Assembly (NCBI GenBank): GCA_963806735.1
Contig: CAWEBE010000061.1
Coordinates: forward strand, 17,578-81,577
DNA: 64,000 nucleotides
Direction: 5' to 3'
From: CADEFX01 sp963806735
Lineage (GTDB): Bacteria; Pseudomonadota; Alphaproteobacteria; Rhizobiales; Hyphomicrobiaceae
Under the pieces are notes generated by a model that worked only from the letters and a program-made list of their open reading frames with translations, had not been told where the DNA came from and made no database searches. Shown one piece after another: positions 36,177-44,718 of this stretch (within the stretch, counting starts at the first letter, position 1; each line of letters starts with the position of its first letter). A program made the position numbers and the translations under genes.

Positions 36177-36340
36177 TAGTTGTCCCGATCGCGAAGTTCG
36201 TCGGATCTTGCAGCAACCGCTGAACGAACTTCGCGATCGAAGGCCACCAGCAAGTTTATGATTGTAGTGTGATTCAGATCGAGAAATTCGCTCCCGAGAC
36301 ATGACGCGAACGCCGGCGAATTTCTCGATCATCACACTAG
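36177..36340. repeat. Palindromic double-hairpin repeat, family A, copy 2
   Basis: Same two hairpins as at 34655, with a few differences (CTAGTTGTCCCGATCGCGAA at the left edge, GGCCACCAG instead of GGACACTAG inside). Its right edge (CTAGTGTGA read on the minus strand) supplies the last codons and the stop of the methyltransferase gene at 36332. Confidence 0.85.
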
Positions 36341-37384
36341 CTCCAGTGCTCCGCCGTGGCGTAGAGCCGCCTCAACCTCCGGACGAAAAGCGTTGCCGGC
36401 GTCGTGCAGCACGAGCCCCGGCAGCAGTGTCATCGGTGCGCGGCTGCCCTTGATGCCCTGTACGATGACCCGGTTCGCCGCCGCACCTGCGCGCGGAAAG
36501 ATGGGAAACACCTTGAGCGCGCCGAACCGTCCCTCGAAGGCGCCGAGCAGCGCTCCCAGCGCGTCGGCACGATGAATGACAGTGGCGGTGGCTCCCGCCG
36601 CAGCCGCCGTTGCCAAAAACCTCACCCACGCATCGAGATCCCCGCCGTCCATCTGATGTGCGCCGGCCTTCAGCCGGTCGGGCGGCACTGTCCCGCGTCC
36701 GGCAGCTAGATAGGGCGGGTTGGCGAGCACGTGCGCGAAGGCTGCCGGCATCAGCTTCGTTCCGTCCGCCGCCACATTGAACGCGCTGCCGCCCGCTGCG
36801 ACATCGGCAGTCACGACGGCAACGCGCTGGGAGAGATCATTGCGCTCAGCATTCTCTACTGCCAGCGCCGCCAGCTCGGGCTCGATCTCGACCAGAGTGA
36901 CAAGCGCATCCTGCACACGTGCAGCCACGCACAGCCCAGCCACGCCGACACCAGCCCCGGCGTCGAGCACGGTTTCGCCAGCTCCTGCACGTACGGGTGT
37001 CGCCGCCGCCAGCAGGACAGCATCGAGCCCGGCCCGATAACCGGTCCGGGGTTGCAGGATGCTGAGCTTGCCGCCGAGGAAGGCGTCCTCCGTGACATCG
37101 GCTGCCGTTCGTGTACGTGCGTCGGCGGACACGGAATTTGGATGTGGTCGGGCTGTGTGTCCATGGCCCGCGAGCCACCCGGCGAGACCTGCGTCGGCCA
37201 GAATGCGGCGCGCCGTCTCGGCATCGTCGTCGCCGACGAGAACGCGACGCGGGAAGATTCCGATCGAGCCTTCCACGATGCTCATGTTCACGTCGGCCAC
37301 GTGCAGGGCGATGCCTGCCTCCTTGAGCAGAGCCTCCACATAGCTGACCAGGACCGGATCGGTGGTCTCGAGAATGCTGCGCAT
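36332..37384 (-). CDS. DUF2007 domain fused to TrmN6-like SAM methyltransferase
   Basis: A 350-residue protein from ATG 37384. Residues 1-72 (MRSILETTDPVLVSYVEALL, FPRRVLVGDDDAETARRILA) are a DUF2007-type domain. From about 95 a methyltransferase of the tRNA1(Val) adenine-N6 type begins (EDAFLGGKLSILQPRTGYRA), with motif I VLDAGAGVGVAGLCVAA and the catalytic NPPY in LANPPYLAAG. In relatives I know these are usually two adjacent genes; here no stop separates them. A GTG at 37132 could restart the methyltransferase alone. The stop lies inside repeat family A. Confidence 0.75.
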   Translation of the reverse strand: MRSILETTDPVLVSYVEALLKEAGIALHVADVNMSIVEGSIGIFPRRVLVGDDDAETARRILADAGLAGWLAGHGHTARPHPNSVSADARTRTAADVTEDAFLGGKLSILQPRTGYRAGLDAVLLAAATPVRAGAGETVLDAGAGVGVAGLCVAARVQDALVTLVEIEPELAALAVENAERNDLSQRVAVVTADVAAGGSAFNVAADGTKLMPAAFAHVLANPPYLAAGRGTVPPDRLKAGAHQMDGGDLDAWVRFLATAAAAGATATVIHRADALGALLGAFEGRFGALKVFPIFPRAGAAANRVIVQGIKGSRAPMTLLPGLVLHDAGNAFRPEVEAALRHGGALELV

Positions 37385-37420
37385 GCGCCCTAAATGTGCG
37401 GCCAGGAACGACTTGACCCC

Positions 37421-38491
37421 ATGCAAGCCTGCAGTATATCCGCTGGAGATAGCAACGACTTCGGGAAATGTGCCTTGGGTGTCGTCATTCCGCTCGACGA
37501 AGCGCGCGACCCGTCTGCCGGCTTGCAGCCTCTGCTCGAGCTGGTGGCCGGGGACATGGCGTCCGTCAACCGCCTCATTCTGGACAAGGCCGTCTCCGAC
37601 GTCGACCTTATTCCTAAGCTCGCCCACCATTTGATCGATTCGGGTGGCAAGCGCCTGCGCCCCATGCTGACCATCGCCTCGGCCAAGCTTTCTGGCTATG
37701 CCGGGCAGGGTCACGTCAAGCTCGCCGCTGCCGTCGAGTTTATGCACACGGCGACCCTGCTGCACGACGACGTGGTCGACGAGAGCGACTATCGGCGTGG
37801 TAAACCCTCCGCGCACATGGTCTGGGGTAACCAGGCCAGCGTGCTGGTCGGTGATTTCCTGCTGGGCCAGGCCTTCCGCATGATGGTCGATGTCGGCTCG
37901 CTGCCCGCGCTCAAGATCCTCTCCAATGCCGCCGCCGTCATCGCCGAAGGCGAGGTGATGCAACTCGCAGCCGCCAAGAACACCTCCACCACGGAGGACG
38001 AGTATCTGGCCATCATAGATGCCAAGACGGCCGCCTTGTTCTCGGCCGCTGCCGAGGTCGGGGCGGCCGCTGCCGGCCGCTCATCCGCCGAACAGGCGGC
38101 ACTCCGGTCCTACGGCCGCAACCTCGGCATTGCCTTTCAGCTCGTTGACGACGCGCTCGACTATTCGGGCGACAGCCTGCGGCTCGGCAAGTCCGTCGGC
38201 GATGATTTTCGCGATGGCAAGATTACGCTGCCGGTGATCCTGTGCTTCCGGCGCGGCAGCGACACGGAGCGCCAGTTCTGGACGCGCACACTGGCAGAGG
38301 GCGACATCAAGGACGGCGATCTCGAGCACGCCATCGGGCTCATGCAGAAGCACAAGGCAATCGAGGCCACGCTCGGACGCGCGCGCCACTACGGCGCCAT
38401 CGCCCGTGATGCGCTGGCGATCTTCCCCAATTCCGTCCCGCGCAGCGCCTTGTCCGATGTGGTAACGTTCTGCGTCAACCGCACCCACTGA
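37421..38491 (+). CDS. ispB: Polyprenyl diphosphate synthase (octaprenyl-type)
   Basis: About 356 residues. Both aspartate-rich motifs are intact: LLHDDVVDESDYRRG and QLVDDALDYSGD, with GGKRLRPMLTIASAKLSG and KTAALFSAAAEVGAAAAG between and around them. The enzyme makes the isoprenoid side chain of ubiquinone. The start is uncertain: ATG 37421 or TTG 37475, since conserved sequence begins near PLDEARDPSAGLQPLLELVA. Divergent from the methyltransferase fusion with a gap under 40 nt. Confidence 0.92.
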   Translation: MQACSISAGDSNDFGKCALGVVIPLDEARDPSAGLQPLLELVAGDMASVNRLILDKAVSDVDLIPKLAHHLIDSGGKRLRPMLTIASAKLSGYAGQGHVKLAAAVEFMHTATLLHDDVVDESDYRRGKPSAHMVWGNQASVLVGDFLLGQAFRMMVDVGSLPALKILSNAAAVIAEGEVMQLAAAKNTSTTEDEYLAIIDAKTAALFSAAAEVGAAAAGRSSAEQAALRSYGRNLGIAFQLVDDALDYSGDSLRLGKSVGDDFRDGKITLPVILCFRRGSDTERQFWTRTLAEGDIKDGDLEHAIGLMQKHKAIEATLGRARHYGAIARDALAIFPNSVPRSALSDVVTFCVNRTH

Positions 38492-38555
38492 GCTGCCAGA
38501 CTGCCATCCCATGCTGAGCGAGCATGCGAAGCGCTGCCGGATCGAGTCCGTGACT

Positions 38556-39956
38556 ATGCAACCTTCCGTCGTGATCGTCGGGCGGCCCAATGTCGGCAAG
38601 TCGACGCTTTTCAACCGGCTCACCGGCCGGCGCTCGGCGCTGGTGTCGGACATGCCGGGGCTGACCCGCGACCGCCGCGAGGCCGAGGCCGAGATTGGCG
38701 GCCACGCCGTCACGCTCGTCGACACCGCCGGGCTCGAGGACGCCCCGACCGGCTCGATCGCGGCGCGCATGCGGGCACAGACCGAAGGCGCGATCCGCCT
38801 GGGCGATGCCGTGCTGTTCGTGTTCGACGCGCGCGAGGGCATCACTCCGCCCGACGTCGCTTTCGCCAGGTTGGCGCGGGCTTCGGGCAAGCCGGTTGTC
38901 CTGGTCGCCAACAAGTGCGAGGGCCGCGCCGGCGCGGACGGCTTCTACGAGGCGTTTCAGCTCGGCTTCGGCGAGCCGGTCGCCGTCTCGGCCGAGCACG
39001 GCGAGGGTATCGGTGACTTGGAGAGCGATCTGCTGGCCGCGCTGGGTCTCGAAGCCAAAGTGCGCCGTCGGCGCCGGGACGCGGACGGGGTGGAGTCCGA
39101 GCCGGAGCCCGAGGCTCCAAATACGGAGCAACGTGCGCTGCGCGTGGCCATCGTCGGGCGGCCCAACGCCGGCAAATCCACGCTCGTCAACGCCATCCTC
39201 GGCCAGGAGCGCATGATCACCGGACCCGAGCCGGGGCTGACGCGCGACTCCATCGCCAGCGACCTGGAATGGGGCGGGCGCACCATCCGCCTGTTCGACA
39301 CGGCAGGCCTCCGGCGCAAGGCGCGCATTACCGAGACGGCGGAGAAACTGTCTGCCAGCGATGCCGTGCGCGCCATCCGCTTTGCCGAGGTCGTCGTGCT
39401 GCTGATCGATGCTGAGCGTCCGCTCGAGCATCAGGATCTCACCATCGGCGACCTCGTCACCGAGGAAGGCCGCGCGCTGGTGCTCGCCGTCAACAAGTGG
39501 GACCTCGTCGAAGACAAGCAGAAGATGTTGCGCGAGCTGCGTCGCGATGTGGCCGAGAGGTTGTCGCAGGTCCCGGGTGTGCCGCTCGTCCCCATATCTG
39601 CGCTCTCGGGCCGCGGTATCGACAAGCTGATGCGTGCCGTCATCGAGGTGCGTGACACCTGGAACAAGCGCGTCTCCACCTCCGATCTCAATCGTTGGCT
39701 GCAGGAGGCGCTTGAGCGGCACACGCCGCCGGCGGCGAAAGGGCGGCGGGTCAAGATCCGTTTCATGACCCAGCCCTCGACCCGGCCCCCGACGTTCGTG
39801 GCGTTCTGCTCGCAGCCGGACGGACTGCCCAAGGCTTACGTGCGCTATCTCGTCAACAGTCTGCGCGAGGCGTTCGATCTCCCCGGCGTCCCCATCCGCT
39901 TCAACCTGCGCAAAGGCGAGAATCCTTACGCCAACCGCGAGCGCCAGCGCCGCTAA
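38556..39956 (+). CDS. der: Ribosome biogenesis GTPase Der
   Basis: A 466-residue protein with two GTPase domains in tandem: GRPNVGKSTLFNRLTGRRSA ... DTAGLED ... NKCEG, and GRPNAGKSTLVNAILGQERM ... DTAGLRRKARI ... NKWDLVEDK. A C-terminal KH-like domain ends in GVPIRFNLRKGENPYANRER. Der matures the large ribosomal subunit. ATG 38556 begins the conserved QPSVVIVGRPN. It overlaps the stop of the convergent phospholipase-like gene by 4 nt. Confidence 0.97.
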   Translation: MQPSVVIVGRPNVGKSTLFNRLTGRRSALVSDMPGLTRDRREAEAEIGGHAVTLVDTAGLEDAPTGSIAARMRAQTEGAIRLGDAVLFVFDAREGITPPDVAFARLARASGKPVVLVANKCEGRAGADGFYEAFQLGFGEPVAVSAEHGEGIGDLESDLLAALGLEAKVRRRRRDADGVESEPEPEAPNTEQRALRVAIVGRPNAGKSTLVNAILGQERMITGPEPGLTRDSIASDLEWGGRTIRLFDTAGLRRKARITETAEKLSASDAVRAIRFAEVVVLLIDAERPLEHQDLTIGDLVTEEGRALVLAVNKWDLVEDKQKMLRELRRDVAERLSQVPGVPLVPISALSGRGIDKLMRAVIEVRDTWNKRVSTSDLNRWLQEALERHTPPAAKGRRVKIRFMTQPSTRPPTFVAFCSQPDGLPKAYVRYLVNSLREAFDLPGVPIRFNLRKGENPYANRERQRR

Positions 39957-41017
39957 ATCTCCACCACCTGTCCCGGCCGCATGGCGACGAAGCGCTCCGA
40001 TTTGATGCCGCGCGCGACCAACGCCTCGGCCAGCGCGGCCGCCGGCGCATCGTGCGCCTCGGTGGTGAGCCGGAACGTGCCCCAGTGATGTCCGAGCGCT
40101 TGCGCCGCGCCGCTGAGCTCGAAGGCCGCAACGCTGTCCTCGGGGTTCATGTGCTGGCTCATCATGAACCAGCGCGGCTCGTAGGCGCCGATCGGTAGCA
40201 GCGCCAGACGGATGCCCGGATGCGCCTCGGCCACGCGCCGGAACGTGCCGCCGTCACCGAAACCCGAATCCCCCACTGCATAGATTTTTCCCATCGGCGT
40301 GGCGATGACGAAGCTCGCCCACAGCGCGTGCATGCGGTCGCGCGCACCACGTGCCGACCAGTGCTGCGTCGGCACCGCCATCACGCTGACAGCGCCTGAG
40401 AGATCGATGCGATCGCCCCAGTCCACTGTGCGCACGTCGAGGTCGGGGATCTCGGTCTTGAGGATCGTGTCGTTGCCGAGTGGCGTCACGACGAGCGGGC
40501 GGTCGCGCATCCAGAGCCGCGCTATCGTCGGCACGTCCATGTGGTCGTAGTGGTTGTGGGTGATCAGGATGGCGTGGATCTTGGGCAGAGCGTCGAAGGC
40601 AATGCCCGGTGGGTTGATCCGCCGCGGACCGGTGAAGGAGAACGGGCTCGCCATATTCGACCAGTGCGGGTCGATCAGGATGTTGAGTCCGGCCGTTTGG
40701 ATCAGCCAGCTTGCGTGCCCGACGAACGCCAGCCGTGCCCTGTTTGTGCCGCTCGTCGGGGGTGGTGTGTCCGTATGAGGGCTCGGGAAGGCGGCCGGCC
40801 AGGCGATCCAATTTTCCATCGCATAGAGGCGCAGCACTTGGTCCAGCCCCTTGGGCGATTTGCCGCCGGGGTTGAAGAAGCGCTCGCCGTCGAAGTGGTC
40901 TGAGACCGGCCCGCGATAGTAGGCGTTGGCCCGCCGCGGCAGCAGCCAGGCGGCGCCGCCCACGACCGGCACGACGGCGGCTGCGAGCATCTTCAGGAGG
41001 CGCCGGCGCGTGGCCAT
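39953..41017 (-). CDS. NAPE-PLD-like phospholipase (MBL fold), membrane-anchored or exported
   Basis: A 354-residue metallo-beta-lactamase-fold hydrolase. An N-terminal leader/anchor (RRRLLKMLAAAVVPVVGGAAWLL, trimmed as seen) is followed by FVGHASWLIQT, NILIDPHWSNMASPFSFTGP, the zinc motif ITHNHYDHMD and a C-terminal block LPIGAYEPRWFMMSQHMNPE ... HHWGTF. This block closely matches N-acylphosphatidylethanolamine-hydrolysing phospholipase D. Its gene is divergent from plcP-btaAB with 79 nt between starts, so a role in membrane-lipid turnover fits. Start ATG 41017 has a GAAGGAC ribosome site. Confidence 0.82.
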   Translation of the reverse strand: MATRRRLLKMLAAAVVPVVGGAAWLLPRRANAYYRGPVSDHFDGERFFNPGGKSPKGLDQVLRLYAMENWIAWPAAFPSPHTDTPPPTSGTNRARLAFVGHASWLIQTAGLNILIDPHWSNMASPFSFTGPRRINPPGIAFDALPKIHAILITHNHYDHMDVPTIARLWMRDRPLVVTPLGNDTILKTEIPDLDVRTVDWGDRIDLSGAVSVMAVPTQHWSARGARDRMHALWASFVIATPMGKIYAVGDSGFGDGGTFRRVAEAHPGIRLALLPIGAYEPRWFMMSQHMNPEDSVAAFELSGAAQALGHHWGTFRLTTEAHDAPAAALAEALVARGIKSERFVAMRPGQVVEI

Positions 41018-41056
41018 TTTCTCGAGTCCTTCAGCTATCCGTGTATAGGCACTTGG

Positions 41057-41074
41057 TTGTCACAAGCCTGTAAC
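41057..41074 (+). promoter_or_regulatory. Pho box before plcP-btaAB
   Basis: TTGTCAC (41057-41063), AAGC, CTGTAAC (41068-41074): two 7-bp direct repeats spaced by 4 bp, close to the PhoB-box pattern CTGTCAT-N4-CTGTCAT. It ends 22 nt before the ATG of plcP and lies between divergent start codons. It predicts induction by phosphate starvation. Confidence 0.7.
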
Positions 41075-41096
41075 AGGAATCCGGCTTTGCTCCGGC

Positions 41097-41933
41097 ATGC
41101 AAGAGAAAACGAGCCGGGGATTTGCCAGCGTGTTTCCGGAGCCGGAGGCGGCGCGCTACCGCGCCATTTTCCTGTCTGACGTCCATCTCGGCACACGGTC
41201 GGCGCAGGCTGACGCCCTGCTGGATTTCCTCAAGTATACGGAAGCCGACGTCATCTATCTCGTTGGCGACATCGTCGACTTCTGGCGCGTCCGGCGCGGC
41301 CCGTACTGGCCCCAGCCGCACAACGATGTGCTGCAGAAGCTGCTGCGCAAGACGCGTAAGGGCACGCACATCGTCTTCATTCCCGGCAATCACGACGAAT
41401 GCCTGCGCGACTACTGCGGTGCCCATTTCGGCGGCATGGAGATCTGCCGCGAGGCCGTCCACACCACTGCGACGGGCCGCCGCTACATCGTCATGCACGG
41501 CGACGAGTTCGACGTGGTGGTGCGCTATGCGCGCTGGCTGGCCTTCCTCGGCGACCGCGGCTACGAGCTGGCCTTGTGGACGAACCGGCCGCTCAATTGG
41601 GTACGTCGGCACCTGGGCTTCGGCTACTGGTCGCTGTCCGCCTTCCTCAAGGCGCGCGTCAAGAGTGCCGTGGCCTTCATCGGCGAATACGAGGAGGCGC
41701 TGGCCGACGTGGCGCGGCGTCACCAGGCTGATGGCGTCATCTGCGGCCACATCCATCACGCCGCTGACCGGCGCATCGGCGCCATCCACTACCTCAATAC
41801 CGGCGACTGGGTCGAGAGCTGCACGGCCATAGCCGAGACCCGCGCCGGCGATCTCACCGTCATCCGCTGGCACGATGTCATGCGCACGCGCGCCGGCGCG
41901 GAAGTCCCTGTCGGGATCGAGGCGGCGGCGTGA
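41097..41933 (+). CDS. plcP: PlcP-type metallophosphoesterase (phospholipase C), LpxH-like family
   Basis: A 278-residue calcineurin-type phosphoesterase with all metal motifs: FLSDVHLGTR, VGDIVDFWRV, PGNHDECLRD, VMHGDEFDVV and CGHIHHAADR. Annotation pipelines often call this family UDP-2,3-diacylglucosamine diphosphatase. Its place directly before btaA and btaB, with a Pho box, fits PlcP instead, the phospholipase C that releases diacylglycerol from phospholipids in Sinorhizobium and marine bacteria. ATG 41097 may be almost at the transcript start; a GTG at 41130 is an alternative. btaA follows 28 nt later. Confidence 0.78.
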   Translation: MQEKTSRGFASVFPEPEAARYRAIFLSDVHLGTRSAQADALLDFLKYTEADVIYLVGDIVDFWRVRRGPYWPQPHNDVLQKLLRKTRKGTHIVFIPGNHDECLRDYCGAHFGGMEICREAVHTTATGRRYIVMHGDEFDVVVRYARWLAFLGDRGYELALWTNRPLNWVRRHLGFGYWSLSAFLKARVKSAVAFIGEYEEALADVARRHQADGVICGHIHHAADRRIGAIHYLNTGDWVESCTAIAETRAGDLTVIRWHDVMRTRAGAEVPVGIEAAA

Positions 41934-41961
41934 GGCCGGATCGCATACGGAGAGGCGCCCG

Positions 41962-43209
41962 ATGACGACGTCCGCGGGCCTGCTGGCCCGGCCCAGTGCC
42001 GATCTGCTGCGTGACGCGGTCCACCGCAATCGCGCGCTGAGCCTCGAGGGCGCTCTGGAGCGCCTCTTTACGTTTGCTTTCTCCAAGCTCGTCTATGCCC
42101 AGATCTGGGAGGACCCGGTCGTCGACATGGAGGCGTTGGAGATGGGGCCGCAGACGCGGCTCGTCACCATTGCCTCGGGCGGCTGCAATGTGCTGAGCTA
42201 TCTCACGGCTGACCCGGCCCGCATCTTTGCCGTCGATCTCAACGCCGCGCATATCGCCCTCAATCGGTTGAAACTCTGTGCCGCGCGTAGTCTTCCCGAT
42301 CACGCCGCCTTCCATCGTTTCTTCGGCGCGGCGGACGATCCGCGCAACGTGGCAGCCTATGAGCGCTACCTGCGGCCCCAACTGGGCGAGGCGACGCGGC
42401 GCTATTGGGACGGGCGCGGCGTGGTTGGGCGACGGCGCATCGCCATGTTTGCGCGTGGCTTCTACCGCCACGGGCTGCTCGGCCGGTTCATAGGGTTTGC
42501 ACATCACATCGCGCATCTGCACGGGGGCGATCCGCGCGCCATGCTGGTGGCGCGTTCGCGCACTGAGCAGCGCGAGACCTTCGAGCGCGTGCTGGCTCCG
42601 CTGTTCGAGCGCGGCATCGTGCGCTTTATCCTCGATCATCGCATCTCGCTCTATGGTTTGGGGATCCCACCGGCGCAGTATGAGGCCCTCAAAGAGGGCT
42701 CGCGCATGTCGGAGGTGGTGCGCGGCCGGCTGGAGCGGCTCGCCTGCGACTTCGACATCAAGGATAACTATTTTGCCTGGCAGGCCTTCAACCGCGGTTA
42801 TGCGCCGGATGAGACTGGACCGCTGCCGCCGTATCTGCAGCCAGTCAATTTCGAGACCGTCCACACGCGGGCCGGCCGGGTCGAGCTGCATCAAACGTCC
42901 TTTACGGATTTTCTGGAGCGGCAGCCCGCAGCCAGCCTCGACCGTTACGTTCTGCTCGACGCCCAGGATTGGATGTCGCCAGAGGCGCTGACACGGCTGT
43001 GGAGCGAGATCACGCGCACGGCTAGGCCCGGCGCCCGCGTCATCTTCCGCACTGCGGCGCCTGCAACGCTGCTGCCCGGCCGAATTTCCGACGCGCTGCT
43101 CGCGCGCTGGCAATACGAGGAGCGCCGATCCGGTGACCTGACGCAACGCGATCGCTCTGCCATCTACGGTGGTTTCCACCTCTACGTCCTGGAGGGCGGC
43201 GCGCCATGA
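41962..43209 (+). CDS. btaA: BtaA, SAM:diacylglycerol 3-amino-3-carboxypropyltransferase
   Basis: A 415-residue DUF3419 protein. Typical stretches are FTFAFSKLVYAQIWEDPVVD, TIASGGCNVLSYLTADPARI, IFAVDLNAAHIALNRLKLCA and VLLDAQDWMSPEALTRLWSE. BtaA moves the aminocarboxypropyl group of S-adenosylmethionine to diacylglycerol to give diacylglycerylhomoserine, the first step of betaine-lipid (DGTS) synthesis. Its stop overlaps the start of btaB (ATGA at 43206-43209). Confidence 0.92.
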   Translation: MTTSAGLLARPSADLLRDAVHRNRALSLEGALERLFTFAFSKLVYAQIWEDPVVDMEALEMGPQTRLVTIASGGCNVLSYLTADPARIFAVDLNAAHIALNRLKLCAARSLPDHAAFHRFFGAADDPRNVAAYERYLRPQLGEATRRYWDGRGVVGRRRIAMFARGFYRHGLLGRFIGFAHHIAHLHGGDPRAMLVARSRTEQRETFERVLAPLFERGIVRFILDHRISLYGLGIPPAQYEALKEGSRMSEVVRGRLERLACDFDIKDNYFAWQAFNRGYAPDETGPLPPYLQPVNFETVHTRAGRVELHQTSFTDFLERQPAASLDRYVLLDAQDWMSPEALTRLWSEITRTARPGARVIFRTAAPATLLPGRISDALLARWQYEERRSGDLTQRDRSAIYGGFHLYVLEGGAP

Positions 43210-43859
43210 TCCTCGTCAGCTCGGCCGCGGCCGGCATGGACCGCCACTATCGCTATCAGCGCTTCGTCTACGATCTGACACGTCGGCACTACCTGCTCGG
43301 TCGCGATACGCTGATCGGGGGTCTGGTGCCACCGGACGGCGGCAGTGTGCTGGAGATCGGCTGCGGCACTGCTCGCAATCTCATTCACGCGGCGCGCCGC
43401 TATCCTGATGTGCATCTGTTCGGCATCGACATTTCCGCGGCCATGCTCGAAACCGCGGGCAAGCACGTGGCGGCGGCGGGTCTTGCCGGGCGCATCCGTC
43501 TGGCCCAGGACGACGCCACCACGTTCGACACCGAAGCGACCTTCGGTATCGGCCGCTTCGACCGCATTTTCGTGTCCTATGCCCTGTCCATGATCTCCGG
43601 CTGGCACGACGTGCTGGATCGGGCAGCCGGTGCTCTGGCCCCGCAGGGCTCCCTCCACGTCGTCGACTTCGGCCGTTGCGAGGGGTTGCCGCGTCTGGCG
43701 CGGTCGGCGCTCCATGCGTGGCTTGGGTGGTTTTCCGTGACGCCGCGCCAGGACCTCGGGGCTGTCGTGCAAGCGACGGCCGCGCGGCACGAGCTCGACG
43801 CGTTCTTCACCCCGCTCTATCGCGGCTATGCCGCCTACGCCGTGCTGACGCGGCGCTAG
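43206..43859 (+). CDS. btaB: BtaB, diacylglycerylhomoserine N-methyltransferase
   Basis: A 217-residue class I methyltransferase. It begins near MDRHYRYQRFVYDLTRRHYL, with motif I SVLEIGCGTARNLIHAARR and motif IV-like FDRIFVSYALSMISGWHDV. With BtaA it completes DGTS by three N-methylations. The gene overlaps btaA by 4 nt. Its TAG stop (43857-43859) is part of CTAGTGTCCCG, the same sequence that forms the edge of repeat family A; only that edge is present here. Confidence 0.9.
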   Translation: MILVSSAAAGMDRHYRYQRFVYDLTRRHYLLGRDTLIGGLVPPDGGSVLEIGCGTARNLIHAARRYPDVHLFGIDISAAMLETAGKHVAAAGLAGRIRLAQDDATTFDTEATFGIGRFDRIFVSYALSMISGWHDVLDRAAGALAPQGSLHVVDFGRCEGLPRLARSALHAWLGWFSVTPRQDLGAVVQATAARHELDAFFTPLYRGYAAYAVLTRR

Positions 43860-43933
43860 TGTCCCGCTCGTCTCGCATAGGACCCGTTGGACGGCGGACT
43901 TTCAGTCTGGAGCGCTGAAACCACCGCAGCAAT

Positions 43934-44395
43934 TCACGGTCGCGGCACGTTTCGAAATGCCGCCTGGAAAAGCTTCAGATCGCCCGGCGCCAGCTTGCTC
44001 TCAAGCTGTTGCGCCTCATTGTAATGCCGGCGATGTCCTTCCTGGTCGCCGGCACAGTGAAGCGATGCCGCCATCGCAGCGTGCGCGAAAGCTCTTTCCC
44101 AGTCTTTGGACTGCGTCTCGGTGAAATATCTCAACGCGCGACCCGCTGCATCGACTGCAAGTGCCGCCGCCCCGGCCCGCGCGAGCGCCCACGACAACAA
44201 TAAGTCTGCATGCGCAATATTGCCCGCAGTGCCAATCTCACTCCAGTGAAAGGATGCCGTTCCTGCGAGACGCACGAGAGCCAAACATTCGCTCGCGGCG
44301 AGATCGGGCTTCTCGATCAGGTCCCAGGCAGCGTCGTTGCACTGCGATGCGATGCGCTTCTGCATTTCGGGGCCTGAGGGCGAGGCGTCGCTCAT
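43934..44395 (-). CDS. Hypothetical helical (TPR-like) protein
   Basis: A 153-residue soluble protein with paired helices (DLAASECLALVRLAGTASFH, AHADLLLSWALARAGAAALA, AFAHAAMAASLHCAGDQEGH, RRHYNEAQQLESKLAPGDLK) that look like degenerate TPR units. No signal or membrane segment. It reads towards btaB, with a gap of about 75 nt. I do not recognise a family. Confidence 0.55.
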   Translation of the reverse strand: MSDASPSGPEMQKRIASQCNDAAWDLIEKPDLAASECLALVRLAGTASFHWSEIGTAGNIAHADLLLSWALARAGAAALAVDAAGRALRYFTETQSKDWERAFAHAAMAASLHCAGDQEGHRRHYNEAQQLESKLAPGDLKLFQAAFRNVPRP

Positions 44396-44429
44396 GGTTC
44401 ACCGTGCTGGTTGCGGCATCGACAGGGTG

Positions 44430-44706
44430 CCCATCGTCACCGATTTGTTGACGAGAAGCGGATACAATACGTGCGCGGCCTTGTCGAGACAGACCGGTGT
44501 GCCGGTCCACGTCCCAGTCCGAAACGCAAATCGCAGCCAGCCGATCTGCTTTGGTCCTCACCTCTATCGTGCGCGCAACCGCATCGAGAGGTTCTTCAAC
44601 AAGATCAAGCATTGCCGGCGTATCGCCACTCGATACGACAAACTCGCGGCCAATTACCTGGCATTCGTCTAGCTGGCATCAATCCGCCTCTGGCTACAAA
44701 TTTATG
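44430..44706 (+). mobile_element. IS5-family transposase remnant (C-terminal fragment)
   Basis: The frame encodes PHLYRARNRIERFFNKIKHC and RRIATRYDKLAANYLAFV, then an in-frame TAG and a continuation LASIRLWLQIYEF. This is the C-terminal end of an IS5-type (IS427-like) transposase. The N-terminal half and terminal repeats are absent, and the stop shows decay. It is the only transposase trace seen in the window. Confidence 0.75.
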
Positions 44707-44718
44707 AGTTCATGACCC

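Noticed and set aside
37385..37963. Upstream extension of the methyltransferase fusion gene
   Set aside because: The frame is open to 37963 but overlaps the polyprenyl synthase gene and does not resemble a protein; ATG 37384 begins the DUF2007 domain.
41097..41933. Calling the phosphoesterase LpxH
   Set aside because: Motifs fit either, but position in a Pho-box btaAB operon favours PlcP.
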